Positions 23,433 to 34,002 of a DNA stretch of 64,000 nt are shown one piece after another. The first letter of the stretch is position 1. Each line of letters begins with the position of its first letter. The DNA is from Diaporthe sp. PMI_573 (Eukaryota; Ascomycota; Sordariomycetes; Diaporthales; Diaporthaceae), in assembly GCA_021399435.1 (NCBI GenBank), contig JAJTUP010000006.1:1772677-1836676 (forward strand), given 5' to 3'. Below the pieces are notes generated by a model. The model ran no database searches and was not told where the DNA came from. It saw only the letters and a program-made list of their open reading frames with translations. The position numbers and the translations under genes were made by a program.

Positions 23433-24494
23433 CTAGCATTCCCATTTTGCAGCCTTCAAGAAAGAGGCGTCATGTAAACTTTTCCAAGATTTGCAGTGAT
23501 AAGCTACAGGCTGAAGCGTTATCTGGACTGCCTTGTTGGGTCCATGCTGTAAAACAGCCTGGATCTTATCCTCGATAGAATCAAATGTAATGGGTGCACT
23601 GAGACCACAATCTTTACTATCCATGCCCGTTAGAAACATACAGACAGGAGTATTCCCTATCTCAGAAGGGCCGGTTTCACCCCAGGCTTCTGTGCAGAGA
23701 ATAATTCCCAGGGACTTAAAGAGCGCTGGGACTGAGTAGTATGTGTTATTCGGCCTGGTGTTTCAGGAAGGTCCCGGCCTTCCCATGAAATGATCCTTTC
23801 CTCCTGTCAAATGCTCTTCAAGCCCCTTAACTATATCCTTTTTAGCTGTTTGAAGGTAGCTGACAATGTCTTTGTTAATCTTAACAATGCCATCAATCAG
23901 CAATGCAGACGGCCTTGTATTACAACATTCTAAGTCCATTGGGACTATAATCTTTGTAATAAACTGGCCAAAGTCAATATTGCTGTAGTAGGGATAGAAC
24001 CACTTATTATAAAGATAGCAGCATAGAGACTTTTGTAAGCAGTGATGTACTTTGCTAATGGTGTGATGTTCCCCTAGCCGTGAGCTTGTAAGTATATATA
24101 ATGGTACAGACTTGTTAGAAAGCTGGGAAAAGTCGTGGAGATAAGAGGTATAGTTCTGCAATGTCCCTGCTCGTCGAAAGCGTGCTTTCTTATCAAGACA
24201 AGGGCCCTGTGTCTTTGAGCTCCAGCAGAAGACATAATAGTCGAAGCCAAACTTGATATGCCCGCGGTGCTCCATATCCCGTTCTCCACGCAGGTAATGG
24301 AGCACTTCCTCTTTGGACATTTTGTGGTTCTTGAGCTTGCGCTTACGCTCTTCCTCTATCTCTTTAAATCCGGTGCGTAGTTGGATGTCAAAGGTTTTGT
24401 TAGGGAAGAGGTCAGGGTACCAAGTATAGCATCGTGATCGAAAGTCGTTCCACCTCGACCTTAGCAGCTCAGAATGAGAGCGCTCTTTTTCCAT
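23433..24494 (-). pseudogene. Unrecognised protein gene interrupted by one in-frame TGA
   Basis: I do not recognise this protein. From the ATG at 24494 (AAAATGG, a strong start context) the frame runs 243 codons to TGA at 23765-23763, then continues in the same frame for 109 sense codons to TAG at 23433. The distal part looks protein-like (YYSVPALFKSLGIILCTEAW, SAPITFDSIEDKIQAVLQHG). So either a single nonsense change (for example CGA to TGA) split a 352-residue gene, the TGA is read through, or the first 243 residues are the product. Upstream, the frame stays open without an ATG for about 115 codons, so an upstream exon may be missing. Features: basic N-terminal region, ERKRKLKNHKMSKEEVLHYL helix, Tyr/Cys-rich middle. 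A TATA-like element lies at 24759-24753. Its coding status is uncertain. Confidence 0.5.
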
Positions 24495-24752
24495 TTTGCC
24501 TTTCAGCCCTATTGAGCGGATGGAACAACCGATATGTCCAGAGAGAAGTGAGCTTCGAGGACTGCTGTACGCCTTTCCGGTCCTCAAGAATTTGGGTTCA
24601 ACTGTCGAAGTGGTCTCTGCAGGTTTACTTGGCGAGGGCTTCGTTGGGAGCTTGTTCTTGTGGTTTCTTCGGAGAATCTTTGGGAATGGTGTGAAGATAT
24701 GGATTTGAAGGGATGGGGCTGTCAACCAGCACTGCAGCTGTGAATTGTCACA

Positions 24753-24759
24753 TTTTATA
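24753..24759 (-). promoter_or_regulatory. TATA-like box (TATAAAA)
   Basis: TATAAAA on the minus strand about 260 bp before the ATG of the unrecognised gene, suggesting that the ATG-less frame just downstream could be 5' leader. Confidence 0.3.
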
Positions 24760-24767
24760 GAGGCCAC

Positions 24768-25242
24768 ATTGCTTTTCGCCGAATAAATGATTGCCGGACT
24801 GACTCTGACTCTAAAGAGCTGGGGCAGATTAGTGCTAGGCTAGTGGTGTTGACGGTTCTAGTCTACCGCCGCTGAAGATACCCTAGGGTAGTCTTGCTAG
24901 CTGCATCTGTGCAAGCTATTACAAGGCTGTCTATGTTTTCTTTTTTTTAGCCATATACTATATTGTTATTTGCAATCTACTCTTGTTGGCATTGTATGTT
25001 ATTGATATGATATCATTGAACGCTGCGTATTGAGCGTTTTCCACTGTATGGAGGGACCGCCTACACTTTATGGAGTATGTATGTGAATTCAAGACGAAAC
25101 TAGTTACCCTAGGTCGTCGGCACGATATGGACGTAGTTTTCTAGCATCGTCGTGGCTTTATTGACTGGGTCACTCGCTCACAGACTATCCAGAGACACTA
25201 AGATCCAGAGTGATAGTCTGCACGGCTGAAGTCCGTCGCTAG
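24768..25242. other. Intergenic, AT-rich relic sequence
   Basis: AT-rich stretch near 24930-25020 without recognisable coding; no gene seen. Confidence 0.4.
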
Positions 25243-25560
25243 TCATCGAGTCCTTCGGTCCGATTGCTTATCATCTCCGTCCACTCCATTTTCACGACCG
25301 ATTTCAACGTCTTCCAGCCTGGCGCAAAGGTCCACCTCGGCACACTCTGGTCCAGCATCTGTCATGATCTCCTCATGACGGAACCCACAAGCATCACCAT
25401 TGAAACATTCTCCCTGTTTCCAATCAATGCATACCGGACGCTCGAGGATCCCACCGACACCCTCGTGGGAAAGGTGTATAAATCGCCCTTGAAGCATTTT
25501 CCCTGGGCCTAGTACTTGCACACAACCTTTCGCGTCGGGGCTTTGCCATTGTTAGTCTGA
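25243..25560 (-). pseudogene. Decayed tandem CCCH zinc-finger gene
   Basis: The minus strand carries two CCCH fingers. The distal one is intact at 25431-25375: C-x7-C-x5-C-x3-H (CIDWKQGECFNGDACGFRH). The proximal one, near 25535-25460, has the first two cysteines (CKY-stop-AQGKCFKGDLYT) but an in-frame TAG, Tyr where the third Cys should be, and its final LSHEG in another frame, so at least one stop, one substitution and one frameshift have broken it. The changes TGY to TAY and a new TAG fit RIP-type G to A decay. The intact ancestor was probably an RNA-binding CCCH protein; the family cannot be named from this fragment. Confidence 0.6.
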
Positions 25561-25899
25561 TGCGGGGGAGGATCTGGTATCTTAGCGACTGTGGTCAAGA
25601 CGTCTGGGACCGGGAGAGTGCTCCGCACACTGCACGACATGTGGCAAGAGCGGACATCATATGCTGGTGCATAGTGGTGGAACTACTGAAACATCTGTTC
25701 TAAAGCAGCAATTATTGAGCAGCATGAATATTGGAATAAAAAAAAAAAACTTAGGAAGACAACCCTCCAGGACCATATTTAATAGGAAAAGAAAATGGAG
25801 ACTCGAAGGGAACTTGCTTGTGGAAGTGCAAGGTGTTATATATCACTGTTGAACAGCATCATGAAGGGAGTTGCCACACACTTAGTCTTACGGATTAAA

Positions 25900-26290
25900 C
25901 CCTTCCAAAGTTTGGGTCCCAAACAAAGTCTCCTAGACCAGGAACTCTACCACATCTGGCGCTCCCGCGACAACCGCAAAGGCCGACACGCGCTCGCCCT
26001 GACCCCCCTAGAAGAGCCATCATCATCAACCCGGCCCGCCACACCACCACCCACAACAGCCACCAACACCCCCCGCGCCACCCTCGAGGGAATCTCCCGC
26101 ATGTTCCTCCGCTTCCCCATCTGGGACGTCTCCTACGACGTAGCGGCGATCTGCACCCTCGGCTCCGCAGTGTGGGTCCGGTTGGGGCTGGTCATCGCCC
26201 TCCGTCCTTGTTCATTGGGCGCTCAAGGCATCACAGGCGCCACTTTCATGGCGCCCGCTTGGTCTCCTACGCGATGAGCAAGCATGGTCG
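25900..26290 (+). pseudogene. Fragment of a fungal integral-membrane protein gene
   Basis: A GC-rich island in AT-rich surroundings. Its frame reads LYHIWRSRDNRKGRHALALT, a Pro/Thr-rich linker, then RFPIWDVSYDVAAICTLGSA, which I recall as the N-terminal part of a common family of fungal multi-pass membrane proteins of unknown function. After GSAVWV the frame shifts into unrelated sequence and later gives only a short HFHGARLV-like scrap, so most of the gene, including the membrane segments, is missing. Not functional as it stands. Confidence 0.4.
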
Positions 26291-26649
26291 CCAAAAGGAT
26301 TCGTGAAGGGTGCAATCCTACTGTAACTACGCAGGCGTCAAGGCACCAGTATCACAGACGCATACTCATGGTACTGGGTCAGTTGGGCTTTGAGCAATGG
26401 CACCTAATTGAGACGGTCCTCACGTCGAAATGGCAAGGGCACAAGCTGACTTTGAGGAATTGTTGATTTACAACTCTGAAGGTTAGTGCCTTCAGCAGTG
26501 TGTGTGTGTACGGCAGGGTCGCAGTAGAGTGCCTGGAGACGAGTTGGGACGATTGAGAGTGGTTCGGACAACTTTGCATTGAATTTGAGTGGGCTTCTGT
26601 CAGCCCTCCTCACAGTCCCTCCGACATCGTCTCACCCGCGGGCACGCGT

Positions 26650-27440
26650 GGGTTGGCTCTGGTGCGCAGATAGGGAGGCCGGAAAATTCGGCCCTCGGAC
26701 CCACTATCTTTGGCTTTAAAAAGCCAGCCAACCCTAACCCTGACAGTAACCAAACTAAATACAGATAAACTTCAGAAATCAGGCTATCTAATGAGCTAAG
26801 TTACATGCTTTTTGGGTAAGAAATAAGGGTAATGCAGAGGTACGAAGTTAGGGTCTTAAAACAGCCCAAAAAATCGACTCACGGCCACCAAACTTATCTG
26901 CCGGCGTGCACGCCCCATGGGCACTTAGAGGAAATCCAGTGCCAAGTCTAGGGTAACTCCCTACGTGCAGCGCCTACACAAGCGTTTCCGTTTAACAACA
27001 ACTAGAGATGCCTAGCTAAAAGAAAGGAAAGGGCAGCAAAGCTGCGAAATGAGAAGTTTATTATTAGGGGCCTATACAAGGCGTATTAGCCTAACCCCTT
27101 ATAGTTAGTTAAAAACCTCTATTTTAAAGTAGAAAAAGGACTTATAGGCTATTAGCTTCAACTAATATAATATATTAGTATATTTACAAACCTCTATTTA
27201 AGTATATTAAGGTGACTAACGGCTGTAATTATAGTAAACGGGGGCTATAGTGATATGTAATACTATAATTAAGTAACCTCTAAATACAAGCTGCCTTTAC
27301 TATTTAACTTGTACCTTTGTTGTCTATGTGTACTGACGGCCAAGACCGAGAAAACTACGCGATTTGTCAGAAATAGGCCAGGGGACTCTTTGCTAATGCC
27401 TCAGAAGTCTCTATTTTATAAACTTTCAGGGACAACCCTG
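26650..27440. repeat. AT-rich degenerate relic
   Basis: Rich in TTA/TAA/TAT and poor in open frames, with the look of RIP-altered DNA. It is bounded by CAACCCTAACCCTG at 26729. No transposon domain could be recognised. From 27441 to VTC4 composition returns to normal and includes a CT-rich leader (27938-27960) just before VTC4. Confidence 0.45.
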
Positions 27441-28028
27441 TAGTGTCCACCAAGTCCACAGCTCCAGCACGGGCAGCAAGGGCATATGACGGGAATGATG
27501 CACGCGACATAAAAACGGGCTGTAAACACTATTGCTACCCCTGCTTGCCCTGGTACTGTGTAGCAACATGTGGGAGCGCCTGGGCACTTGATAGGCCAAT
27601 TGCGCGCCGGCTAGCGCTGCAGAGGCTCAGGCAAAGTGACAAGCATCATGGACGTGGGGTGCCCTCGCAAGTTGTGCCCTCGGCAAGGCGGCGGAGAGGA
27701 GCTTCCTAGCCAACGGCTCCGATTGCAATGCGACCGCGACCGCATCACCTCGACTTTACACTACAAGATTTCTTATGGCCCCGACTTCTCTGTTTCCTGT
27801 ACGCGGCTGCCCCGAAACCTGACATTATACTGCACGGGATTCCCGACCAGGGCTGTCAGCACTTGAACACGGGCTACAAGGAACTGCACCGCTTCAACCA
27901 CAAATCGTTATCGATCGCCTGCACTCACAGCATCTCGGACTCTCTCGCTCTCTCCACGCACGGCATCACCAGTCAGGCCGCATCGCTTTGGGATACAATC
28001 AGATTGCCGAGAGGGACCTCTCGCCAAG

Positions 28029-30505
28029 ATGCGCTTCAGCAAGACGCTCCAGTCTTCCTTTTACGAGCCATGGCAGGACAAGTACCTCGACTACCCGAAG
28101 CTGAAGAGCATGCTTCGTGAAGACGAATACGAGGAGGACGAGTCTTGGACGGAAAACGACGAGAACAGGTTCAGCGACGAGATATTCAACGTGCAGCTCG
28201 AGAAGGTGACCAGCTTCCACGAGGCAAAGTTCAAGGAGCTCAAGGACCGCGTCGACTCCGCCTTCGAGAAGCTCAAGGACCTGCCTACCTCCGACGATGG
28301 CGTGCCGCGGAGCGAACTCACCACCCAGCGGCTCAAGGAGCTCGAGGCCGAGCTGGACGCCATCACGAACGAGGTCAACCAGCTCAAGAGATACGGCAAC
28401 TTGAATTACACCGGCTTCCTGAAGATAGTCAAGAAGCACGACCGCAAGAGGGGGCTGCGCTACAAGATCCGGCCGTTGATGATGCAGCAGCTGTCGGATC
28501 GGCCCTTCAACTCGGAGCAGGCATACGGGCCCTTGATTCACCGGCTGTCGCTGGCATACTTCACGGTTAAGCAGCAGCTGGAGGAGGGCGTCAGCGAGGG
28601 TCTTATGGCCGAGCTTCAAGATGGCGTGCAGGAGACACGCAACGGCGAAAAGTATTCGGCGCACAAGTGTGAGTTGGGCCTGTAACACCAAGGTACAACG
28701 TCACCCCTTGACCGCTGACCGTGTTCTTGAATAGTCTGGGTACATTCCGATAACCTGCTCGAGGTCAAGACCTTCATCATGCGCCGATTGCCCAACCTGG
28801 TGTACAGCGAGGTTTCGGCAAAGGAGGTCGACGGCAATGGCGACCCCAGCTTGACCTCCCTCTACTTTGACAACTCCAAATTTGACCTCTATAAGCGCAA
28901 GGTTGAGCGCGAGACTGAGGCGTCTTCCTTACGGCTACGATGGTATGGACAGTTAAGCGCCTCACCCGAGATCTTTTTGGAACAGAAGATCGTCCACGAG
29001 GGAGGCACCAGCGAGGAGCGCAAGTTCACAATCAAGGCAAAGTATGTCAAGCCTTTCGTCGATGGCGAGTACAAGATGGAAAAGACCATCGCCAAGATGG
29101 AGCGGCAGGGCCAGAGCGAGGACGAGGTTGCCAGGTTCAAGTCGACAGTGAACGGTATTCAGGACTTCATCAAGGAGCGCAAGCTACAGCCGGTAGTGCG
29201 GGCAAACTACAAGCGCACGGCGTTCCAGAAGCCGACAGACGACCGCATCCGTATCTCGATTGATACTGATCTGGCGTTCGTCCGCGAGGACACTTTGGAC
29301 TCCAGGAGACCTTGTCGCGATCCTAATGAGTGGCACCGACTTGATATCGACAACAGGAATATCGGGTATCCCTTCAAGGACATCAATCAGAGCGAGGTGT
29401 CGAGGTTTCCCCACGCCTTGTTGGAAATCAAGGTGAAGGAAGACGGGCGCAAACGACCGGAGTGGATTGAGGACCTGATCTCATCCCACATGGTCCACCC
29501 TGCAGCTCGCTTCTCAAAGTTTGCGCACGGTGTTGCCGTCCTTTTTGACGACTACGTCAACACCCTGCCCTTCTGGCTGAGCGACCTGGACAAGGAGATC
29601 CGAAAGGACCCCCAGGCGGCATTTGAGGAGGAGGAGCAGAAGAAGGCCAGGCGTGCCGCTGACGAGCAGGTGGTTGGCAGCCTGCTCGGCAACAAGATGG
29701 GCTCATTCCAGCCGTCCAAGAGCTCGCCCGTCAGCAGGTCATACCTTGCAGAGCGGATCGCCAGCGAGAGCGGCGGCGGGCCGGCCGGGTCATCCGCCTC
29801 CACCGCAGTGGCCGGTCGAGCCCCACGCGAGAATGGCGAGTCGGCGCAGGGCGGGCAGGCGGAGGAGCAAAACGGACAGCCACAGCAGCGAAGCTACGGC
29901 ACCATCATGCCCTCCTTCTCGATCATCACGCGCTACGCCAAGTCACGGCAACGCAAGCGCGACAAGGTCCAGCTGCCCGAGGGCGTCACCGAGCCCGAAA
30001 CGTGGATCAAGAACGAGGGCCCGCTCAAGGTCGAGCCCAAGGTGTGGCTGGCCAACGAGCGGACCTTTATGAAGTGGCAGCACATCTGCGTCCTGCTGGG
30101 TGGCCTGGCCGTCGCGCTGTACACGGCCGCGGGCAAGAACATGCTGGCGCTGGCCTTCGGCATCGTCTATCTTGCCATCGCCGCCTTCGCCGGCAGCTGG
30201 GGCTGGCTCATGCACCGCCAGCGCAGGCAGATGATCGTGGACCGTAGCGGGAGGGACTTTGACAACCTCGTAGGCCCCATGGTGGTCAGCTTCGCGCTGG
30301 CAGCTGCCCTGGTTTTGAACTTTGTGTTCCAGGTGAGACCATTCCTTCCCCCTGGGTCTATCTTTTCCCGTAGTATCGCTGTTCCTAACTCATGACCTCG
30401 TCCTAGTACCGCGCTGCCATTCAGCGGTTCGAATCAGCCGCATCACTTGGAGGCGCCAATACGACCGTGGACCCGTTGCCTGTCGTGGATGAGCTCCTGC
30501 GATGA
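28029..30505 (+). CDS. vtc4: Vacuolar transporter chaperone 4, polyphosphate polymerase
   Basis: Catalytic subunit of the VTC complex: polymerises the gamma-phosphate of ATP into polyphosphate and passes it into the vacuole. Exons 28029-28668, 28735-30332 and 30407-30505 give 778 residues. Domains seen: SPX at 1-150, with YLDYPKLK and the basic helix NYTGFLKIVKKHDRK that binds inositol pyrophosphates; the triphosphate-tunnel catalytic domain about 205-510, with tunnel motifs SLRLRWYG, LEQKIVHEG, VVRANYKRTAF, RIRISIDTDL, PHALLEIKV and RFSKFAHG; a low-complexity linker; and three membrane helices about 655-750 (CVLLGGLAVALYTAAG, AFGIVYLAIAAFAG, MVVSFALAAALVLNFVF). Retention of the basic tunnel residues and the Glu argues for the catalytic Vtc4 type rather than Vtc2/3. 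The neighbouring Nudix gene acts on its SPX ligand. Confidence 0.92.
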
Positions 30506-32167
30506 GCAGCGCCTCGGGGCCTGAGGCCATGTGCTATGCGGGCGCAACTGTAGGACTGAGATTCATCCTGAGATGCGGCCGCTTGTTGTTACTGTATCGG
30601 GGCGTGTGCGGGCACAATTGTGGAGTCCAAAATGTATTATTGGTAACGGCGCATCAACAGTACGGTAGGAAGTAGTGATACGTGCTTCAATTTCTAGCGG
30701 ACGGGCATTGCATCACCATAAACCATCATTTTCCACTTGGGCGGCTCTTCGGTTTCATTCCCGCCTGTCAAGATCTTGCTCGGGATCACGCTAGGCCTGT
30801 TGTTGCTCCCATACTACGTTCATCCATAAATAAGCTGTCATGTCCAAGCTCGGCCGACCATGCGCACATGAGTTTGTGAGAACGACTGGGCGCACGGTGA
30901 TGAGATTGTGCTATTGGTGTCATGGATGCCCCAGGGAGACCATGAGTTGGGGCTCGGCTTTCTGATCCGGTCCCGGGACACTCACCGGGCCGGGACGCCT
31001 CGTTCTGTTGTTTGTTGTCGACTTCATACATGACCGCGGCTGTCTACGTTGTAAACGCGGCCGCCAGGATGGTCAACTGGGATACCGGTGCCCTGCACCT
31101 GCTCAGCCCCGCCTCATTGGGGTCCAGCCGCCTCGTCACGCGGGCTGTGCGAGGTAGGACGAACACCAGACGTTTTTTCTCAGAGACTGGCCAATGGCCG
31201 GTCCTGGTGTAGCTGATTGGGCAGTGCATCCCAGACAGGAAACTTTGCTTGGGAGCATCGGGGATGCGGAAAACAGATACGCGCACACCAATATATACAT
31301 ATATATCTATCTATCTCTCTATATCTATATATATGCATACCAGTGTGTCCTGTATTTCACATACGAGGTATGATCTAGGAGTTCAGTAAGCATTGACTTT
31401 TTATTCATCTATGTCGTCTTCGGACTACGAGCTTCCCTGGGTTAGTGTTCTATGCCGCTCTGTGTTCTGCTTCTCAAAGCACATCTGCGGTTCGCGCTCA
31501 TGTCTGCGGACACGTAGTGTCATGGTGAACACTCAGACACGCTTCCATCGTGAGCATCGGATGAGATGCAGGCGCGCCTATGAAGCAGTAGTATTATCTG
31601 CTCCCAATATGTTTCAGCCCCGGGCTTTTTTTGTTGTGTTATCGCGCAAAACTTCCTTTTCGGCCTTTTGCATCCTTTCTACGTACCCTGACCTGAACTC
31701 CAATTCGCGATGACCGCATGCAGAAAGACTGTTGTTTTCCGTGGCTGGAACCAGGTGTCAGGAATAGGTATCGCAACCTTGAGCTTCCAGCTCCACTGTC
31801 CTCGGGGACAGTTCTGGATCATCCAACTGTGGAGGTATACCAGCCCGAGGTTGGTGGACAAGTAGACTAGAAGATAGCGACCATGAACGATCTAGTAGAA
31901 CTGTGAAAGGAAATTAGAAGAGCTGAGAGTGGCCAAGGGCACGGAAAGTGCCTTGACGGTCTAGGACGAAACGGAGGCGAGGCGAGCCAAGCGCGTAGCT
32001 CTCCCCTAGAGGCCATCAACATCGTAGGAATTGTTGCAGAATGCAAAAGCTTCTTTTGCAGGCGGCACAGCGCTGGTGGGTGAAATGTCAAAACCAAATG
32101 GTCGGGTACGGATGAGAAATGCTTGGGTCCCTGATGACGAGTCACATGGATTCCCGAGTCGGCACGG
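30506..32167. other. Intergenic (1.66 kb), convergent VTC4 / Nudix interval
   Basis: No gene seen. It contains an AT microsatellite at about 31289-31336 and 3' regions of both genes. Confidence 0.5.
31289..31336. repeat. TA/TATC microsatellite
   Basis: Runs of ATATATAC, TATC and TATATATA over about 48 bp. Confidence 0.75.
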
Positions 32168-32727
32168 CTACCGCTTCATTGTCGAACGTTCAAGGGCCTC
32201 CCGTAACTCCGGCCGGTCCTTGAGAGCCTCCTTCGCCTCGATGTATGTCATCCACTTGCGCTCGCGTTTCTCCACCTCAGGCCAGTCCCGCTCCTCCTTG
32301 ACGACCGTAACCTCGTAGAAGCGGTAGAGGGACTTGTGCTTGGAGCTTTTCAGGGATCTCGTCTCAACGATGTCGCCCAAGTCATAGTCGATGCGCACCA
32401 GTATCCCAGCCTCTTCCCAAGCCTCCCGCTCTGCGGCTTGGGTGCACTCCTCGTCCGTCTCCCAGCCGCCTTTGGGCAAGACCCAGCCCTTGCGCTTGGT
32501 CGACTGTATCATCATGACATATCTCTTGTCCGCAGTCAGCGGGACAACGCCAGCGACGAGGCGTTCGCCCTTGGAGTTGTATCCTAGAGCAATGAGTTGG
32601 TCAGTCCGCCAGGAGGGAAGCGGAGGGGCTTCGGCATATCAGGGGCAGATCAAATCTAAGACTCACGTTGCTTGGCCCGACCGGTCCGGGACTCCATGGA
32701 CCGACTACTCGAGCCACCTCCTGACAT
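32168..32727 (-). CDS. aps1: Diphosphoinositol polyphosphate phosphohydrolase (Nudix, Aps1/Ddp1 type)
   Basis: Cytosolic Nudix enzyme that removes the beta-phosphate from inositol pyrophosphates and cleaves diadenosine polyphosphates; yeast Ddp1 also cuts polyphosphate. Exons 32727-32667 and 32583-32168 give 158 residues; intron 83 nt, GTGAGT/CTCTAG. The start is the ATG at 32727 (MSGGGSSSRS); a second in-frame ATG follows at residue 11. The complete Nudix box is at residues 59-81 (G-x5-E-x7-REAWEEAGI), preceded by KGERLVAGVVPLT and GWVLPKGG, which mark the DIPP/Aps1 subgroup. Length is close to family norm. It converges on VTC4, whose SPX domain senses the molecules this enzyme destroys. Confidence 0.88.
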
Positions 32728-33926
32728 TTTGGCGTGATCCGGTGTGGTGCGTGTTTAGGTTGGATGTGACGAGGAGATCCAGGTGCAAATCAGAACTTTT
32801 CTTTGTTGGGGTTTGATGAGAGTGAACGGAACAGCCGAGACAGAGAGATGAGGGCCAGAGAGCAATTCTCAGGGCTCGGAGAATCCAGGCTTGTACGGGG
32901 TCGCGATCCGAGTAAGATCTCAAAAAAGACCTGGCGTCTTTCAATTGTTTCTGAGCGACATGGTGGAGGACGTTACAGTGGGACGCTGGTAAATCAGACA
33001 GTTCTAGAGCCGCGTCAAAGGCCTGCACCAGAGGTAAAGCCTAGGTCCTCAGGGGGAGCTAGACCTTCCAGTGCGCTCCGTGGTGAAGAGGCAGGCGCGC
33101 TCGGGTGGTGTGATGAGTCGACAGCAGGCGACAGACAGTGAGGATGAATTGAGGGGGCTGCCTGAGGATGCTGTCGGCCTGCGCACTCTGAGCCCGAGTG
33201 TTGGCGATCGATCTCCTGCGTGAGTCGCAGGGGAAGATGATGTGCTGTGAGATGCAGAGAGAATGCAGCAGTCGTGCTACATTGCCCGAGGGGTTGGGTT
33301 GTGGTGTGGTAGGAGGGCCTCTCAACAGCAGGTTACGCGCAGTCACTGAGGTCGGCAAAGCGCGTGACTGGCCCGAGGCTGTCAAGACGCACGGAGGACC
33401 TAAGCAGCCTAGGAAGCAGGGAGCAGTGGCAGTGGCAGAGCGACAGCGACAGGTCGAGGCGGGCCGGGAGATTAGCCCAGCGCCGGGGCGGCGTGGTCGC
33501 GCAAGGTTGAGGTAAGGCTGGATCTGGTTGGGGGCGGGCGAGGGTCAGGGAGGCAGTGGTGGGCGAGGCTTGGTGAGGTGCTGGCAGAAAATGTGACGAG
33601 GCAGGACCATGAGAGAGTGCGTAGGGGAGTCTGACAGAGAATTGGACAAGGAGTAGAGCTCTACTGGCGTGGGCCGCCGGGAGAGCACCAACTTGTCGTG
33701 TGCCATAGCAGGAGGGATGGAGGGGCGGACGAGAAAAAAAAACCAAGTCGGCTTCGCTTTATATACGGAGTAGTCCATCTGGCCTGCACCCAAACCTAAG
33801 GTACCAGGGCCCCTGGCATGTCACTCATGTCCACTCATGTCACCCGCGCAGATCGGACCACCTTTCCTGACGTCCAGCTCACCTAGACCAGGAGACTATT
33901 GTTATTGCGACTGTGGGAGCAGGAGG

Positions 33927-34002
33927 AGCTCAAAGCTCAAAGCTCAGAACTCAGAGCTCAGAACTCAGAACTCAGAGCTCAGAGCTCAGAGCTCAGAGCT
34001 CA
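33927..34002. repeat. AGCTCAG 7-bp tandem repeat
   Basis: About eleven contiguous heptamers of AGCTCAG/AACTCAG/AGCTCAA. Each unit carries an AGCT or ACTC core. There are no spacers, so it is not a CRISPR array. Confidence 0.85.

Noticed and set aside
26729..26742. CCCTAACCCT as telomeric repeat (also 57801-57817)
   Set aside because: Only about two units at each place, internal to the window, on no chromosome end.
30420..30440. GGTTCGAATC resembling a tRNA B box
   Set aside because: Lies inside the last exon of VTC4, with no A box or cloverleaf around it.
33927..34002. Possible CRISPR-like array
   Set aside because: Units are contiguous heptamers without spacers, and the DNA is fungal.
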